A DNA stretch of 20,350 nucleotides, from contig JANXQG010000522.1 of assembly GCA_025356915.1 (NCBI GenBank), forward strand, positions 1 to 20,350. Direction: 5' to 3'. The DNA is from Planctomycetota bacterium. GTDB lineage: Bacteria > Planctomycetota > Planctomycetia > Pirellulales > Thermoguttaceae. Below, in pieces: positions 8,401 through 15,654 of this stretch; the stretch's first letter is position 1, and every line of letters starts with the position of its first letter. A program made the position numbers and the translations under genes. The notes under the pieces are model-generated. The model did not search any database. It was not told the DNA's origin and saw only the letters and a list, made by a program, of their open reading frames with translations.

Positions 8401-8749
8401 CGAGCCCGGCGGCCAAATCAGCCAACTCGCGCGAGTCGGGTGCTTGGGCGAGGAGCAACTCCAAAATCGTCTGGCGGGCTTCCTTGACGTTTTCGGTTTC
8501 GGTGTGGACGACGAGGTTGTTTTCGACCGGCTGGCTGCACGAGGCGACTAACTGTCCACCGCGCGGCGTTTCGATTTCGACCAAACAGACGCGGCACGCC
8601 CCGTAAGGCGACAGCCCACGATAGTTACACAGGGTTGGGATCACCACGCCCATTTGCCGTGCGGCGATAAGGATCGTCGTGCCACGGGGGACGTTCGCCG
8701 TGCGACCGTCCACGTTAACCAGTAGCAGATCTGATGCGGTTGCGTCCAT
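5423..8749 (-). CDS. hdrA: NuoG N-domain / HdrA C-half / complete HdrA fusion (1108 aa)
   Basis: A flavin and multi-Fe-S protein. Residues 1-85 are a NuoG-like [2Fe-2S] domain (C41, C52, C55, C71). Two [4Fe-4S] motifs follow at C131-C141 (CVLCGLCTRVC) and C172-C182. Residues 233-248 form a further ferredoxin motif, and ~250-505 match the C-terminal half of HdrA (RRPSDGRAPKRLAFIQCIGS, CSSVCCMAATKEAIL, DLRAFGKDF) but without its GGGxxG FAD Rossmann start. Residues ~530-1070 are a second, complete HdrA: IGVFICHCGSNIA (533-545), VVASCTPRTHEPIF, GGGIAG FAD motif (677-682), CSRVCCTAAVKNAL, and two C-terminal [4Fe-4S] motifs (C1018-C1028, C1048-C1058). HdrA is the bifurcating flavin subunit of heterodisulfide-reductase-like complexes. 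The missing first-module N-half is encoded two genes upstream, fused to NuoE. Start ATG 8749 has GGTAAAGGG upstream. Confidence 0.92.
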   Translation of the reverse strand: MDATASDLLLVNVDGRTANVPRGTTILIAARQMGVVIPTLCNYRGLSPYGACRVCLVEIETPRGGQLVASCSQPVENNLVVHTETENVKEARQTILELLLAQAPDSRELADLAAGLGVKKTPFQLVAEGKCVLCGLCTRVCTEMMGRGAINFIGRGAAREISTAFDRTTDQCQACGACAFVCPTGAIDLRTITKRRLKPHVTGFDKFLTARPCIDLAHPQASPRVPVIDRENCIHFKTDQCGLCSNVCQAGAIDYEQSEETLQFKVGSVVLTPGFEAFDATRRGEFGFGFAPNVLSNVQFERMLSASGPTQGHVRRPSDGRAPKRLAFIQCIGSRDTGCDNEYCSSVCCMAATKEAILAKEHEPGLDVTIFFLDLRAFGKDFDRYCDRAKNQLGVHFIRSFVSRTYEMPDTQNLRVVYADGDMKQTEDEFDMIVLSLGLEPSATLQEQAQQMGVVLNRWGFAKTRELCPLDTSRAGVFVGGAFQEPKDIPDTVMQASAAAARAMALLAPARGTRVRTKTYPPQRDVTDEPPRIGVFICHCGSNIASVVDVQRVVRRTRDLPHVVVAESNTYTCADDTQTHIKDHILAHRLNRIVVASCTPRTHEPIFRDTLRDAGLNPYLLEMANIRDQCSWVHSGEPGRATDKAIDLVRMAVARTACLMPLSEASVPVNNAALIVGGGIAGMTAALAIAEQGFLVHLVEKSGELGGTVRQLHETLDGEDLRAFLDRTIERVEEHPKISVHRNTSVTKVEGHVGGFTSALRTKNDLVTVKHGVVVVATGATEQKPQSFGYGQSPCVLTQLELTDQLYQGTLKLSDKATVVMIQCVEQRNTERPYCSRVCCTAAVKNALHLRDRFPKAQIVVLYRDMRTYGFREAAYREAREKGVLFVRYEPEQPPQLDVNGHLRVRVREPSLGRDLQLDAELVVLAAPMTPRADRGELSELLRVPLNADGFFLEAHMKLRPVDFASEGLFLCGTAHAPKFVTETISQANAVAGRAASILARKQMSVSGQIAWVDPDKCISCMTCVHVCPYIAPKVNEFNKAEVQGSVCMGCGSCTAECPAKAISLRHYLDAQVLAAVGGLLGEGFGDSKLLPLYPEQVGVAPPRWHKS

Positions 8750-8764
8750 CGTCAGCCCTTTACC

Positions 8765-10513
8765 TTATCTTCCTCGTCCTATGCGGCAGACGCCGGCCGG
8801 ACATTTTTTGTCGCGAATGTGCGTTTCAAACTCCTCGCGGAAGTGCGTCAGAGTGGTCAGTAGGGCATTGGATCCCATGCTGCCCATGCCGCAGAACGCC
8901 GCCGATCGCACGGTCTTGGCCAAGCGTTCCAAGAGGGATAAATCGGCAGGGGTGCCCTGACCCTCGGAAATCCGCCCGAGCAGGTGCGACATCTGCTTGC
9001 TTCCCTCGCGGCACGGAACGCACTTGCCACAGGACTCTTCAAGGAAAAATCCGACCAGAAACCGCGCCATGTCGACCATGCAGGCACGGTCGTCCAGCGC
9101 GATGATCCCCCCGGTGCCTATCATAATCGTCTCGCCATCGCGGTCTTCGGTATCGATGGCCAGATCGAGCAACGAGGGTGGAATGCAGCCGCGCGAGGCA
9201 CCGCCGGCCTGCAACCCCTTCAACGGGCGGTCGCCGACGATCCCGCCGCCGATGTCGTAGATTAGCTCGCGGAGAGTAATGCCGAAGGGGACTTCCACAA
9301 GTCCAGCGTTTTTAACACAACCTTCCAGCGAGAAGATCGTTGTGCCCGGAGTACGCTTGGTACCCATTTTGGCATACCAGGCGGCGCCCCGGGTGATGAT
9401 CGGCGCGACACTGGCCCAGGTTTTGACGTTGTTCACGACCGTAGGCTTTCCCCAAAGCCCTGCGGTCACCGGATACGGCGGCCTGTTGCGAGGCTCGCCG
9501 GCATGGCCTTCAAGCGATTCGATCAGGGCAGTTTCCTCGCCGCAGATGTAGGCCCCAGCACCGCGGCGGACCGTGACGTGGAACGACCAGGGCGTACCGA
9601 AAATATTCTCGCCCAAAAGGCCGTGCTTTTCGGCCTCGTCGATTGCATTCTCAAGGATCTCGATGGCTAGCGGGTACTCGTTGCGGACGTAGATAAAACC
9701 CTCGGTGGCACCGATCGCGTACGCGCCGATGAGCATTCCTTCCAGAACGGCATGGGGATCGCTCTCCAACACGGTGCGGTCCATGTAAGCGCCAGGCTCT
9801 CCTTCGTCGGCGTTGCAGACCACGTATTTGCGGTCGGCGGCGGCCTGCCGGGCGAGACGCCATTTCTGTCCCGTGGGAAATGCGGCACCGCCGCGGCCTC
9901 GAAGACCCGACTCGGCGACAGCGTCGATCACCGCGTCCGGCTCCATTTGCACCAACGCTCGGAAGGCCCCGCGATAGGTGCCGCAAGCGATCGTTTCATT
10001 CAACGAGTTGGGGTCGATCAAACCGCAGTTCCGCAGGATGACCTTTTTCTGACGGCTTTCAAAATCGAGCGCGGACCAGCGAGGTATGCCCTTCAGCCCG
10101 ACGGATTGCTCCGAATACGTCCGCACTTCTCCGGTCGAGACCAATTCTTCGTTGTGGAAGTGTCCCAAGGCCCAGGCCGGCTGGAGGTCGCCGCTCTTGG
10201 CGTAGCCGGCAATCAATTGGCGGGCTTTTTCCGGAGTCATGTTGCCATAACTGATCCGAAGCCCGCCGGGCAACACCAGATCCAACATTGGCTCGCGCCC
10301 ACAGAACCCGATACAGCCCGTTCGGCAGACAACGGCGTCGAGGCCAAGTTCCTGGACAGTGCTGCTTGCGGCCGACTCAATCTCGCGGGCGCCCACGGCG
10401 ACTCCGCAACTGGCCGAACCGACCAGCACCTTCAATCGCTGGGGATGGCGCGTCGCCTCGCCGGCGGCCTGGGCCCGATCGAGGTCTGATGAGTTGCGAA
10501 TGGGGGCGCTCAT
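8765..10513 (-). CDS. nuoF: NADH-binding NuoF/HydB-type subunit (FMN, [4Fe-4S])
   Basis: This is the NADH-oxidising subunit of a diaphorase module: it binds NADH and FMN and sends electrons into Fe-S clusters. The 582 residues have a thioredoxin-like [2Fe-2S] N-domain (C36, then TGCIGFC with C63, C67, C71), as in HydB-like NuoF proteins. The FMN/NADH domain carries GLRGRGGAAFPTG (203-215) and NADEGEPGAYMDR (234-246). GAYICGEETALIESLEG (320-336) and an SLBB region follow. The [4Fe-4S] domain has SCGKCVPCREG (C495, C498, C501) and C541. The C-terminus stops at KKCPAGVCRIGRGR. HydB-type proteins continue from CPAGVC into a two-cluster ferredoxin domain, absent here. The start overlaps the upstream gene by 4 bp (ATGA). 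Confidence 0.94.
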   Translation of the reverse strand: MSAPIRNSSDLDRAQAAGEATRHPQRLKVLVGSASCGVAVGAREIESAASSTVQELGLDAVVCRTGCIGFCGREPMLDLVLPGGLRISYGNMTPEKARQLIAGYAKSGDLQPAWALGHFHNEELVSTGEVRTYSEQSVGLKGIPRWSALDFESRQKKVILRNCGLIDPNSLNETIACGTYRGAFRALVQMEPDAVIDAVAESGLRGRGGAAFPTGQKWRLARQAAADRKYVVCNADEGEPGAYMDRTVLESDPHAVLEGMLIGAYAIGATEGFIYVRNEYPLAIEILENAIDEAEKHGLLGENIFGTPWSFHVTVRRGAGAYICGEETALIESLEGHAGEPRNRPPYPVTAGLWGKPTVVNNVKTWASVAPIITRGAAWYAKMGTKRTPGTTIFSLEGCVKNAGLVEVPFGITLRELIYDIGGGIVGDRPLKGLQAGGASRGCIPPSLLDLAIDTEDRDGETIMIGTGGIIALDDRACMVDMARFLVGFFLEESCGKCVPCREGSKQMSHLLGRISEGQGTPADLSLLERLAKTVRSAAFCGMGSMGSNALLTTLTHFREEFETHIRDKKCPAGVCRIGRGR

Positions 10514-11460
10514 GTGAATTGCTCCAAAATTTCCGCAACGCGGTCGATGTTAACGCGGGCAAAGCTGCGGCCGGCGATTTTCATGGCGGGCGACAACGCA
10601 CACAGCCCCAGACAGCGCACCGTCCGCAAGGTGAACCGTCCCGATTTGTCGGTCTCGCCCGGACGGATACCCAGTTCCTTTTCCAGCCGTTCCCCCAACT
10701 CCCGCGATCCGCGCGAGTGACACGAAGTTCCCTCACAGACCTCGACAACGTGGCGGCCCACCGGTTCGAGCCGAAAACGGTCGTAGAAACTGGCCACCCG
10801 CAATATTTCGGCGATCTTAACTCCCCACGAATATGCCAGATGCTCCAGAATGCGTTTTGGCAGGTAGCCGTAGGCCTGGTCAATCTCCTGCAAGACGGGC
10901 ATCAGGCTGCCGAGTCCACCCTCGTGACGCGCGAGGATGCCTCGCAGCTTGATGGCGTCGGATTCGTTGAGCGGCTCGCTAGGTTGGAACGGCGGCGGAC
11001 TCTCGGCCGTGTTGCGGACTGGACAGACCGTCCAGCAATCGCCGCAACCGGTGCATTTCTCCGACTTCACGCTGCGGGGACGTTTTCGTACCTTGACGCT
11101 GAAATGGCCGGCCTCGCCGTCCAATGCCGTCACGTCGGCCATCGTCAACACGTCGATGTTGTAGTCCCGCACGCACTCAACCAGTTTCGGCGAGATGATG
11201 CACGTGGCGCAGTCGCCCGTAGGAAAAGTCTTATCCAGGCGAGCCATATTTCCACCGATGCTCGGGCTCTCCTCAACCAGATATACGCGGAAACCGGCGG
11301 CCGAAAGATCGAGCGACGCTTGGATGCCGGCAATGCCGCCGCCACACACGAGAACCGCGCCAACTAGTTCCTTCGTATCGCCATTGCCGTTGCCGTTGCC
11401 GTTGCTATCGCCGTTACCGTTGGCCGACGGTGCAATGGCTGCTTTTTGTTTTGCGGTCAT
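10510..11460 (-). CDS. HdrA N-half fused to NuoE (316 aa)
   Basis: A fusion of two electron-transfer pieces. Residues 1-30 are a low-complexity Asn/Gly tail. Residues ~34-146 match the FAD-Rossmann start of HdrA: GGGIAG (40-45), LVEESPSIGGNMA, FPTGDCATCIISPKLVEC (79-96), and one [4Fe-4S] motif CTGCGDCWTVCP (C136, C139, C142, C146). After the first ferredoxin motif HdrA simply ends. Residues ~165-316 are a NuoE-type thioredoxin-like [2Fe-2S] domain (C242-x4-C247, C283-x3-C287; GYLPKRILEHLA, RVASFYDRF). The continuation of HdrA, starting at its second ferredoxin motif, lies in the 1108-residue protein two genes downstream. The two products therefore probably assemble into one split HdrA module around NuoF. 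The start overlaps hdrB's stop by 4 bp. Confidence 0.9.
   Translation of the reverse strand: MTAKQKAAIAPSANGNGDSNGNGNGNGDTKELVGAVLVCGGGIAGIQASLDLSAAGFRVYLVEESPSIGGNMARLDKTFPTGDCATCIISPKLVECVRDYNIDVLTMADVTALDGEAGHFSVKVRKRPRSVKSEKCTGCGDCWTVCPVRNTAESPPPFQPSEPLNESDAIKLRGILARHEGGLGSLMPVLQEIDQAYGYLPKRILEHLAYSWGVKIAEILRVASFYDRFRLEPVGRHVVEVCEGTSCHSRGSRELGERLEKELGIRPGETDKSGRFTLRTVRCLGLCALSPAMKIAGRSFARVNIDRVAEILEQFT
11377..11421 (-). repeat. Imperfect hexanucleotide repeat coding an Asn-Gly linker
   Basis: Tandem GGCAAC-type units (on the minus strand) encode residues 14-28 of the HdrA-N/NuoE fusion, an alternation of Asn and Gly with a few Asp/Ser. Units are imperfect, with ATC or ACC interruptions. 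It acts as a flexible, disordered N-terminal tail ahead of the FAD domain. Such a tract could change length by slippage in steps of two residues without breaking the frame. Confidence 0.7.
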
Positions 11461-12353
11461 GGGTTTCCTCCCGTCGAGGCGACGGTCGCCGGTCGGCGAT
11501 CGGCCAATAACGAACTGGCGCTAACGCTCTGGGCGCCAATGCCCAATTCCTTGTTGGAGAGTCCCAAAGCAAGCCCCAGGAGTTGCGTGATATAGAGGAC
11601 GGGCGTTTGGGGAAGGTCGCCGTGCGATTTAATTGCGTCGCTTTGGCGCAAATCAAGATTCATCTGGCACAGAGGGCATGCAACGGCAATGCAATCGGCC
11701 CCTGCCCGACGGGCCATCGAGAGCAACTTGTGGCCCAGGCGGCCGACAACCGAACTGCGAGTCATCGAAAGGCTTGCCCCGCAACATTCCGTCGCGAACG
11801 GCCAGGCGACCGGCTCCGCGCCCATCGCGGTCACGAGGTCGTCCATGCAGGTTGGATGCTCCGGGTTGTCGAACGCTACGATCTCGGGCGGGCGCGTCAG
11901 GAGGCAACCGTAGTAGCAGGCAACCCGTAGCCCTTCGAGCGGCCGCGCCACCCGCGCACGCACCTGCTCCACTCCAAAATGATTCACCAGCACGTCGAGT
12001 ACGTGATGAATCTCGACCTGGCCGTTGTAGGGCTTGCCCGTAATCCGCTCGGTCCGCTGGCGTTCCTCGGCTTCGTTGCGAACTTTTTGATTGGCGGTTC
12101 GTAGGCGGGCGTAGCACGAGGCGCAAGCCGTCATCACGGGCAGGCCCATCGCTTCAGCCTTCTGTAGATTGAGCACCGGCAACGCCACGGCCAACGAAGC
12201 GCTGCTGGCGTGGGCCGGCGTTGACCCGCAGCAAACCCAGTCGGGAATATCGACCAATTCGATTCCCAGCGCGCGGCACGTCGCACGCGTGGATCGGCCG
12301 AAATCCCACGCCGTCGCATCCAGGCTGCAACCAGGGAAGAACGCGTATTTCAT
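11457..12353 (-). CDS. hdrB: HdrB-type heterodisulfide reductase subunit (two CCG domains)
   Basis: HdrB-like subunits hold unusual non-cubane [4Fe-4S] clusters in two cysteine-rich CCG domains and form the active end of HdrABC complexes. Here the first domain has C9, CCG at 41-43 and CASC at 77-80. The second has C146/C150, CCG at 190-192 and CPLC at 226-229. Length is 298 residues, normal for the family. The C-terminal ~30 residues are low in conserved features. Start ATG 12353 overlaps the hdrC stop by 4 bp and the hdrB stop overlaps the next start by 4 bp, so translation is coupled throughout. In a bacterium without coenzyme M or B the physiological substrate is not a CoM-CoB heterodisulfide; in the MetFV complexes the role of HdrB is unsettled. 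Confidence 0.92.
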   Translation of the reverse strand: MKYAFFPGCSLDATAWDFGRSTRATCRALGIELVDIPDWVCCGSTPAHASSASLAVALPVLNLQKAEAMGLPVMTACASCYARLRTANQKVRNEAEERQRTERITGKPYNGQVEIHHVLDVLVNHFGVEQVRARVARPLEGLRVACYYGCLLTRPPEIVAFDNPEHPTCMDDLVTAMGAEPVAWPFATECCGASLSMTRSSVVGRLGHKLLSMARRAGADCIAVACPLCQMNLDLRQSDAIKSHGDLPQTPVLYITQLLGLALGLSNKELGIGAQSVSASSLLADRRPATVASTGGNP

Positions 12354-12910
12354 GGTCGTTTTTCCTCCTCTTCAGCCCGACGAAACACTTCGCGGACTTC
12401 CCCAGCGCTACCGCTTCGATTGGGCAACAAAGGGAGTTTTCCTTTGGCCAACATCTGCGGGACTTTGTCCATGTCCGAGAACAGATCGCCGGTGCGGAGT
12501 TTGTAGAGGGTCATCATGCCCATCTCGAACACTCGGCCATGCCGCCGCACACTGCCCAGGAAGCTGCGGTTGAACTGCTTGCCGTGGGCGTCGGGCAACG
12601 TCACCTGGCGATCGATCGCCATGATGCGCAGGGCGTCCATGGTAGCGGCAACATCGATGCTTTGCGGGCAGCGCGTCGTGCATGCTTCGCACGAGGCACA
12701 CAGCCAAATCGCCTGCGACCCAAGCACTTCGCTCTCCATTCCGAGATGCACTAGACGCATCACTTGGCTGGGCAGGAAATCCATCTCCGGGCCGATCGGG
12801 CAACCCGTGCTGCACTTGTGGCATTGGAAACACGCACTGACGGGAGTGCCGCTCCGGTGCTCGACCTCCATGGCCAACTCGCTACCGTTCCATTGAATTG
12901 TATTGGCCAT
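12350..12910 (-). CDS. hdrC: HdrC-type heterodisulfide reductase ferredoxin subunit
   Basis: HdrC relays electrons between HdrA and HdrB through two [4Fe-4S] clusters. The 186-residue protein shows both binding motifs: CFQCHKCSTGCP (C27, C30, C33, C37) and CASCEACTTRCP (C71, C74, C77, C81). A helical C-terminal region with RRHGRVFEMGMM follows, typical of HdrC. Start ATG 12910 has a G-rich Shine-Dalgarno (GGGGGAA) about 6-8 nt upstream. It lies 2 bp after the glutamate-synthase gene and overlaps hdrB by 4 bp, so the Hdr genes and the glutamate-synthase genes are one transcript. Confidence 0.93.
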   Translation of the reverse strand: MANTIQWNGSELAMEVEHRSGTPVSACFQCHKCSTGCPIGPEMDFLPSQVMRLVHLGMESEVLGSQAIWLCASCEACTTRCPQSIDVAATMDALRIMAIDRQVTLPDAHGKQFNRSFLGSVRRHGRVFEMGMMTLYKLRTGDLFSDMDKVPQMLAKGKLPLLPNRSGSAGEVREVFRRAEEEEKRP

Positions 12911-12912
12911 CG

Positions 12913-15654
12913 CTATTCCCCCATTCCTTCCAACTCGGCTTCAAGCTCGGCGTCTTTGCGGGGCAACACCTTGCGGTAAACCACATGCGGCGAGGCCGGA
13001 ATCCCGTCCACCGTCAGGAGATCGCGGTCGATGCGGACCCCGAACAGACGCTCATTCTCTTTCAGATAGGGCAACATGAGTTTCCAATCAGCGGCGGAAA
13101 GCGTGCGGTAAGCCCCGCCGTTAAGTTGTTCCTCGACCAGCGTGCGATGCGGATCGCGGATGAAGATTGCCCCGCCGGAGGCCAGCGAAAGCAGGTTGTT
13201 GCCGGGATAGGGCATTTCCAGCGGACAAAGTTGCCCTTCATAAGGGTCGTACTGAAGGCCGTTGACGATGGCGAATCCGCCGCCATTGTGCGGATTGCCC
13301 GCCATGAACGATTCGGCCAGAAAATCGAGCGCGGTGCCGTTGATGACCACCCGCGGCGAACCGACGGCGTTAATCATCGGTCGGCCGGCGGCGTTGCCCA
13401 TCACATACATCTCGCCCCCTTTGGCGCCGTAAAGGAAAGTCTGTCCAACGTCGCCGTAAACGACCAATTTTCCGCTCTTGCTGATCTGGCAGAGCTGGTC
13501 CTGGGCATTCCCGTGGACGTAGATTTCGAGGCCGTCCATCCCGGAACCAAGATAGTCCCCCGCGTTGTCGTAGCAGTCGATCCGCAACCCGTTGGTGCGA
13601 GGCCCGAATCCCGCCCCGTGGAATCGCGTTCCGCGGGAGTTGAAATGGATCAGCCGTTTCCAGCCGAAGTGATAGGCTTTCACCCCCAGGGTCGAATCGC
13701 AGTCCTCGCCCTCGGGCTGGAAACCGCGCGCGTCGATTAGCAGTGTGGTTTCGTCGGTCCGTGGTCCGCGCAAGCGGTCACGAGTGGCCCAATTGATCCG
13801 TACGTGGGTTGAATGGCCGCCCTCGTCGCAAAGCGGTTGCCGCTGGAAGATTTGTTCCAAGCTGTTGCGGAGAATGGTCAATACGGAACTACGTTTCTTG
13901 TCGCCGGTCGGATAACGGCGACCGATCGCCATCGTTAGAACCTCGATACCGAAGGCCGGCATGGTATCGGCCGTTCGTCCGGCCAGTTCCTCGGTAAACC
14001 AGCGGAGGCGGTCGTACGACATGGTCGGCAACCGGTCGCGAAGATGCGAGAACAACCCCTCGGCATCTTCATCGCGCAACGATTGCTCCAGCACCGCGGT
14101 ATCTTCGTCGGATTTAGCCGAAGCGGCCGGCGGAATCGAGAGATTGCAGTGTACTTGTCCATGCGACGTGGCCACCGAACCGCCGAACTTATTGGTGATG
14201 CGAAGACTATACTCCGGTTGCGCGGACGGCACATGGCGCGTGCCTGAACCATCGCCGTTGCTCGGCGAAACCGTCAGCTTGAATGCCCCGCCGTCGGAAT
14301 AACTTCCGCCGCGGGCATTCCAGTAGGTGTCGGCCACGGGCGTGAATCGAGGGTCTTCGCTGGCCAGACTGGCCAGCGTGGCGTCGATGGCCTGTTTCTC
14401 CGAGCAAATCAACCCGATCGAAACCTCGCCCTCCTGCAACGCGAACACCTGGGGCCGCAGCATGGCCGTGTCGGTAATCCCCAGGAGTTGGAACTCCTTG
14501 GTCTCGGCCAGGCTGCGGGCGATGATGAAGAACCACGGCCCGTCGGGCGACGCATGCATGTGCGCAGCCTGGATTTGGCGGTAAATCAACTGCTTCTCGG
14601 CCGGCAACCGATCAAAATCGAGTTCCGCGGTCGGTGCCAGCGCTTCGATGATATACTCGAGTGGGTAGCGGTATACGCGGTTCCAAAGATCGAACAGGAG
14701 GACCGAGACCTCGGTGTCCGTGAGGAACTGCGGGAAGATGTTCCGCCCGGCAAGGTATTCCGATACGGAATGATAGTTGGCGAAGTCGCCGTTATGGACC
14801 AGAGCCTCGTTCAGGCCGATGAAGGGATGCGCGCCGCCGGGATGCCACACGCGGCCCTTCGTCGGGTAACGCTGGTGAGCGATCCAGACGTGGGCACGGG
14901 TGTCCGACATCCGATAATACTGCACCGAAGCCTCGGCAAATCCGACGATTTTTACGATCAGCAGATTCCTCGCGTGAGACATCACGAACGCCCGCTTGTC
15001 GCCCAGCGAGGCGTAATACTGATTGTTCAAGCGAATCGAGTTTTGATAGACGAACTCGTCTTCGATGTCCCGATCCGACATTCCGACGTCGGCCAACCCC
15101 TTTTCGTCGGCGAAACGGGCCAGCACTTTCGGCTTGACGCGGACGAAGTATCGGGCCACGTCGGGCGGACGAACTTCCAGCAGCGGCACCTCGCGATAAT
15201 CGTCCACCGTCGGAATCAGGCCGCCCTGGTCGACGTCGAAATATGGCTCGATGAATGCCTTTTCCACCTCGCCGCGGGCACTGGAATCGAGTAGGGCAAC
15301 CTGGAGAATATAGTTGTCGTCGAGTACCTTGCGAGAAACGCCCATTTCTTCAGGTACGAGTCCGCAAGCGGCGATACCGCCCCCTTTCCCGTTACCACGG
15401 TTACGCATCTGAATAGAAGGCTCGTAGATGTGGCGGCCGCTGACGGGGATCGTGCAGGCGAAGCCGGTCACTCCGCAACCGCCCTCGGCTTCCGGCGACT
15501 TGATGAACCAATCGCCCTCGGGCCGCAAGGCTGCGCGTGCGCGTAAAACGGCCTCGGCACGGTCGGCGGCGCCAGGGCCGCGAATCGCGCCAAGAACCTC
15601 GCGGGCAGAGCGTGCAGCTTGAATCGTCATCGAGTGCGGCATGGTGGGGGTCAA
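12913..15654 (-). CDS. gltB: Glutamate-synthase GATase-II domain fused to GXGXG domain
   Basis: The N-terminal part is a class II glutamine amidotransferase, releasing ammonia from glutamine. Visible motifs: EGGCGVTGFAC with the presumed nucleophile Cys60, RNRGNGKGGG (84-93), HQRYPTKG (260-267), HPF (276-278), HNGD (287-290) and TDTE (312-315). The C-terminal part (from about residue 675) is the GXGXG beta-helix of GltB (HGAGFG, then repeated G-x-G turns). The FMN synthase domain that lies between these in bacterial GltB is missing and is encoded next door instead. The nucleophile at position 60 implies a ~59-residue propeptide to be removed, longer than in GltB. I take the TTG at 15654, which overlaps the upstream stop (TTGA); ATG at 15642 or 15630 is possible. 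Confidence 0.87.
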   Translation of the reverse strand: MTPTMPHSMTIQAARSAREVLGAIRGPGAADRAEAVLRARAALRPEGDWFIKSPEAEGGCGVTGFACTIPVSGRHIYEPSIQMRNRGNGKGGGIAACGLVPEEMGVSRKVLDDNYILQVALLDSSARGEVEKAFIEPYFDVDQGGLIPTVDDYREVPLLEVRPPDVARYFVRVKPKVLARFADEKGLADVGMSDRDIEDEFVYQNSIRLNNQYYASLGDKRAFVMSHARNLLIVKIVGFAEASVQYYRMSDTRAHVWIAHQRYPTKGRVWHPGGAHPFIGLNEALVHNGDFANYHSVSEYLAGRNIFPQFLTDTEVSVLLFDLWNRVYRYPLEYIIEALAPTAELDFDRLPAEKQLIYRQIQAAHMHASPDGPWFFIIARSLAETKEFQLLGITDTAMLRPQVFALQEGEVSIGLICSEKQAIDATLASLASEDPRFTPVADTYWNARGGSYSDGGAFKLTVSPSNGDGSGTRHVPSAQPEYSLRITNKFGGSVATSHGQVHCNLSIPPAASAKSDEDTAVLEQSLRDEDAEGLFSHLRDRLPTMSYDRLRWFTEELAGRTADTMPAFGIEVLTMAIGRRYPTGDKKRSSVLTILRNSLEQIFQRQPLCDEGGHSTHVRINWATRDRLRGPRTDETTLLIDARGFQPEGEDCDSTLGVKAYHFGWKRLIHFNSRGTRFHGAGFGPRTNGLRIDCYDNAGDYLGSGMDGLEIYVHGNAQDQLCQISKSGKLVVYGDVGQTFLYGAKGGEMYVMGNAAGRPMINAVGSPRVVINGTALDFLAESFMAGNPHNGGGFAIVNGLQYDPYEGQLCPLEMPYPGNNLLSLASGGAIFIRDPHRTLVEEQLNGGAYRTLSAADWKLMLPYLKENERLFGVRIDRDLLTVDGIPASPHVVYRKVLPRKDAELEAELEGMGE

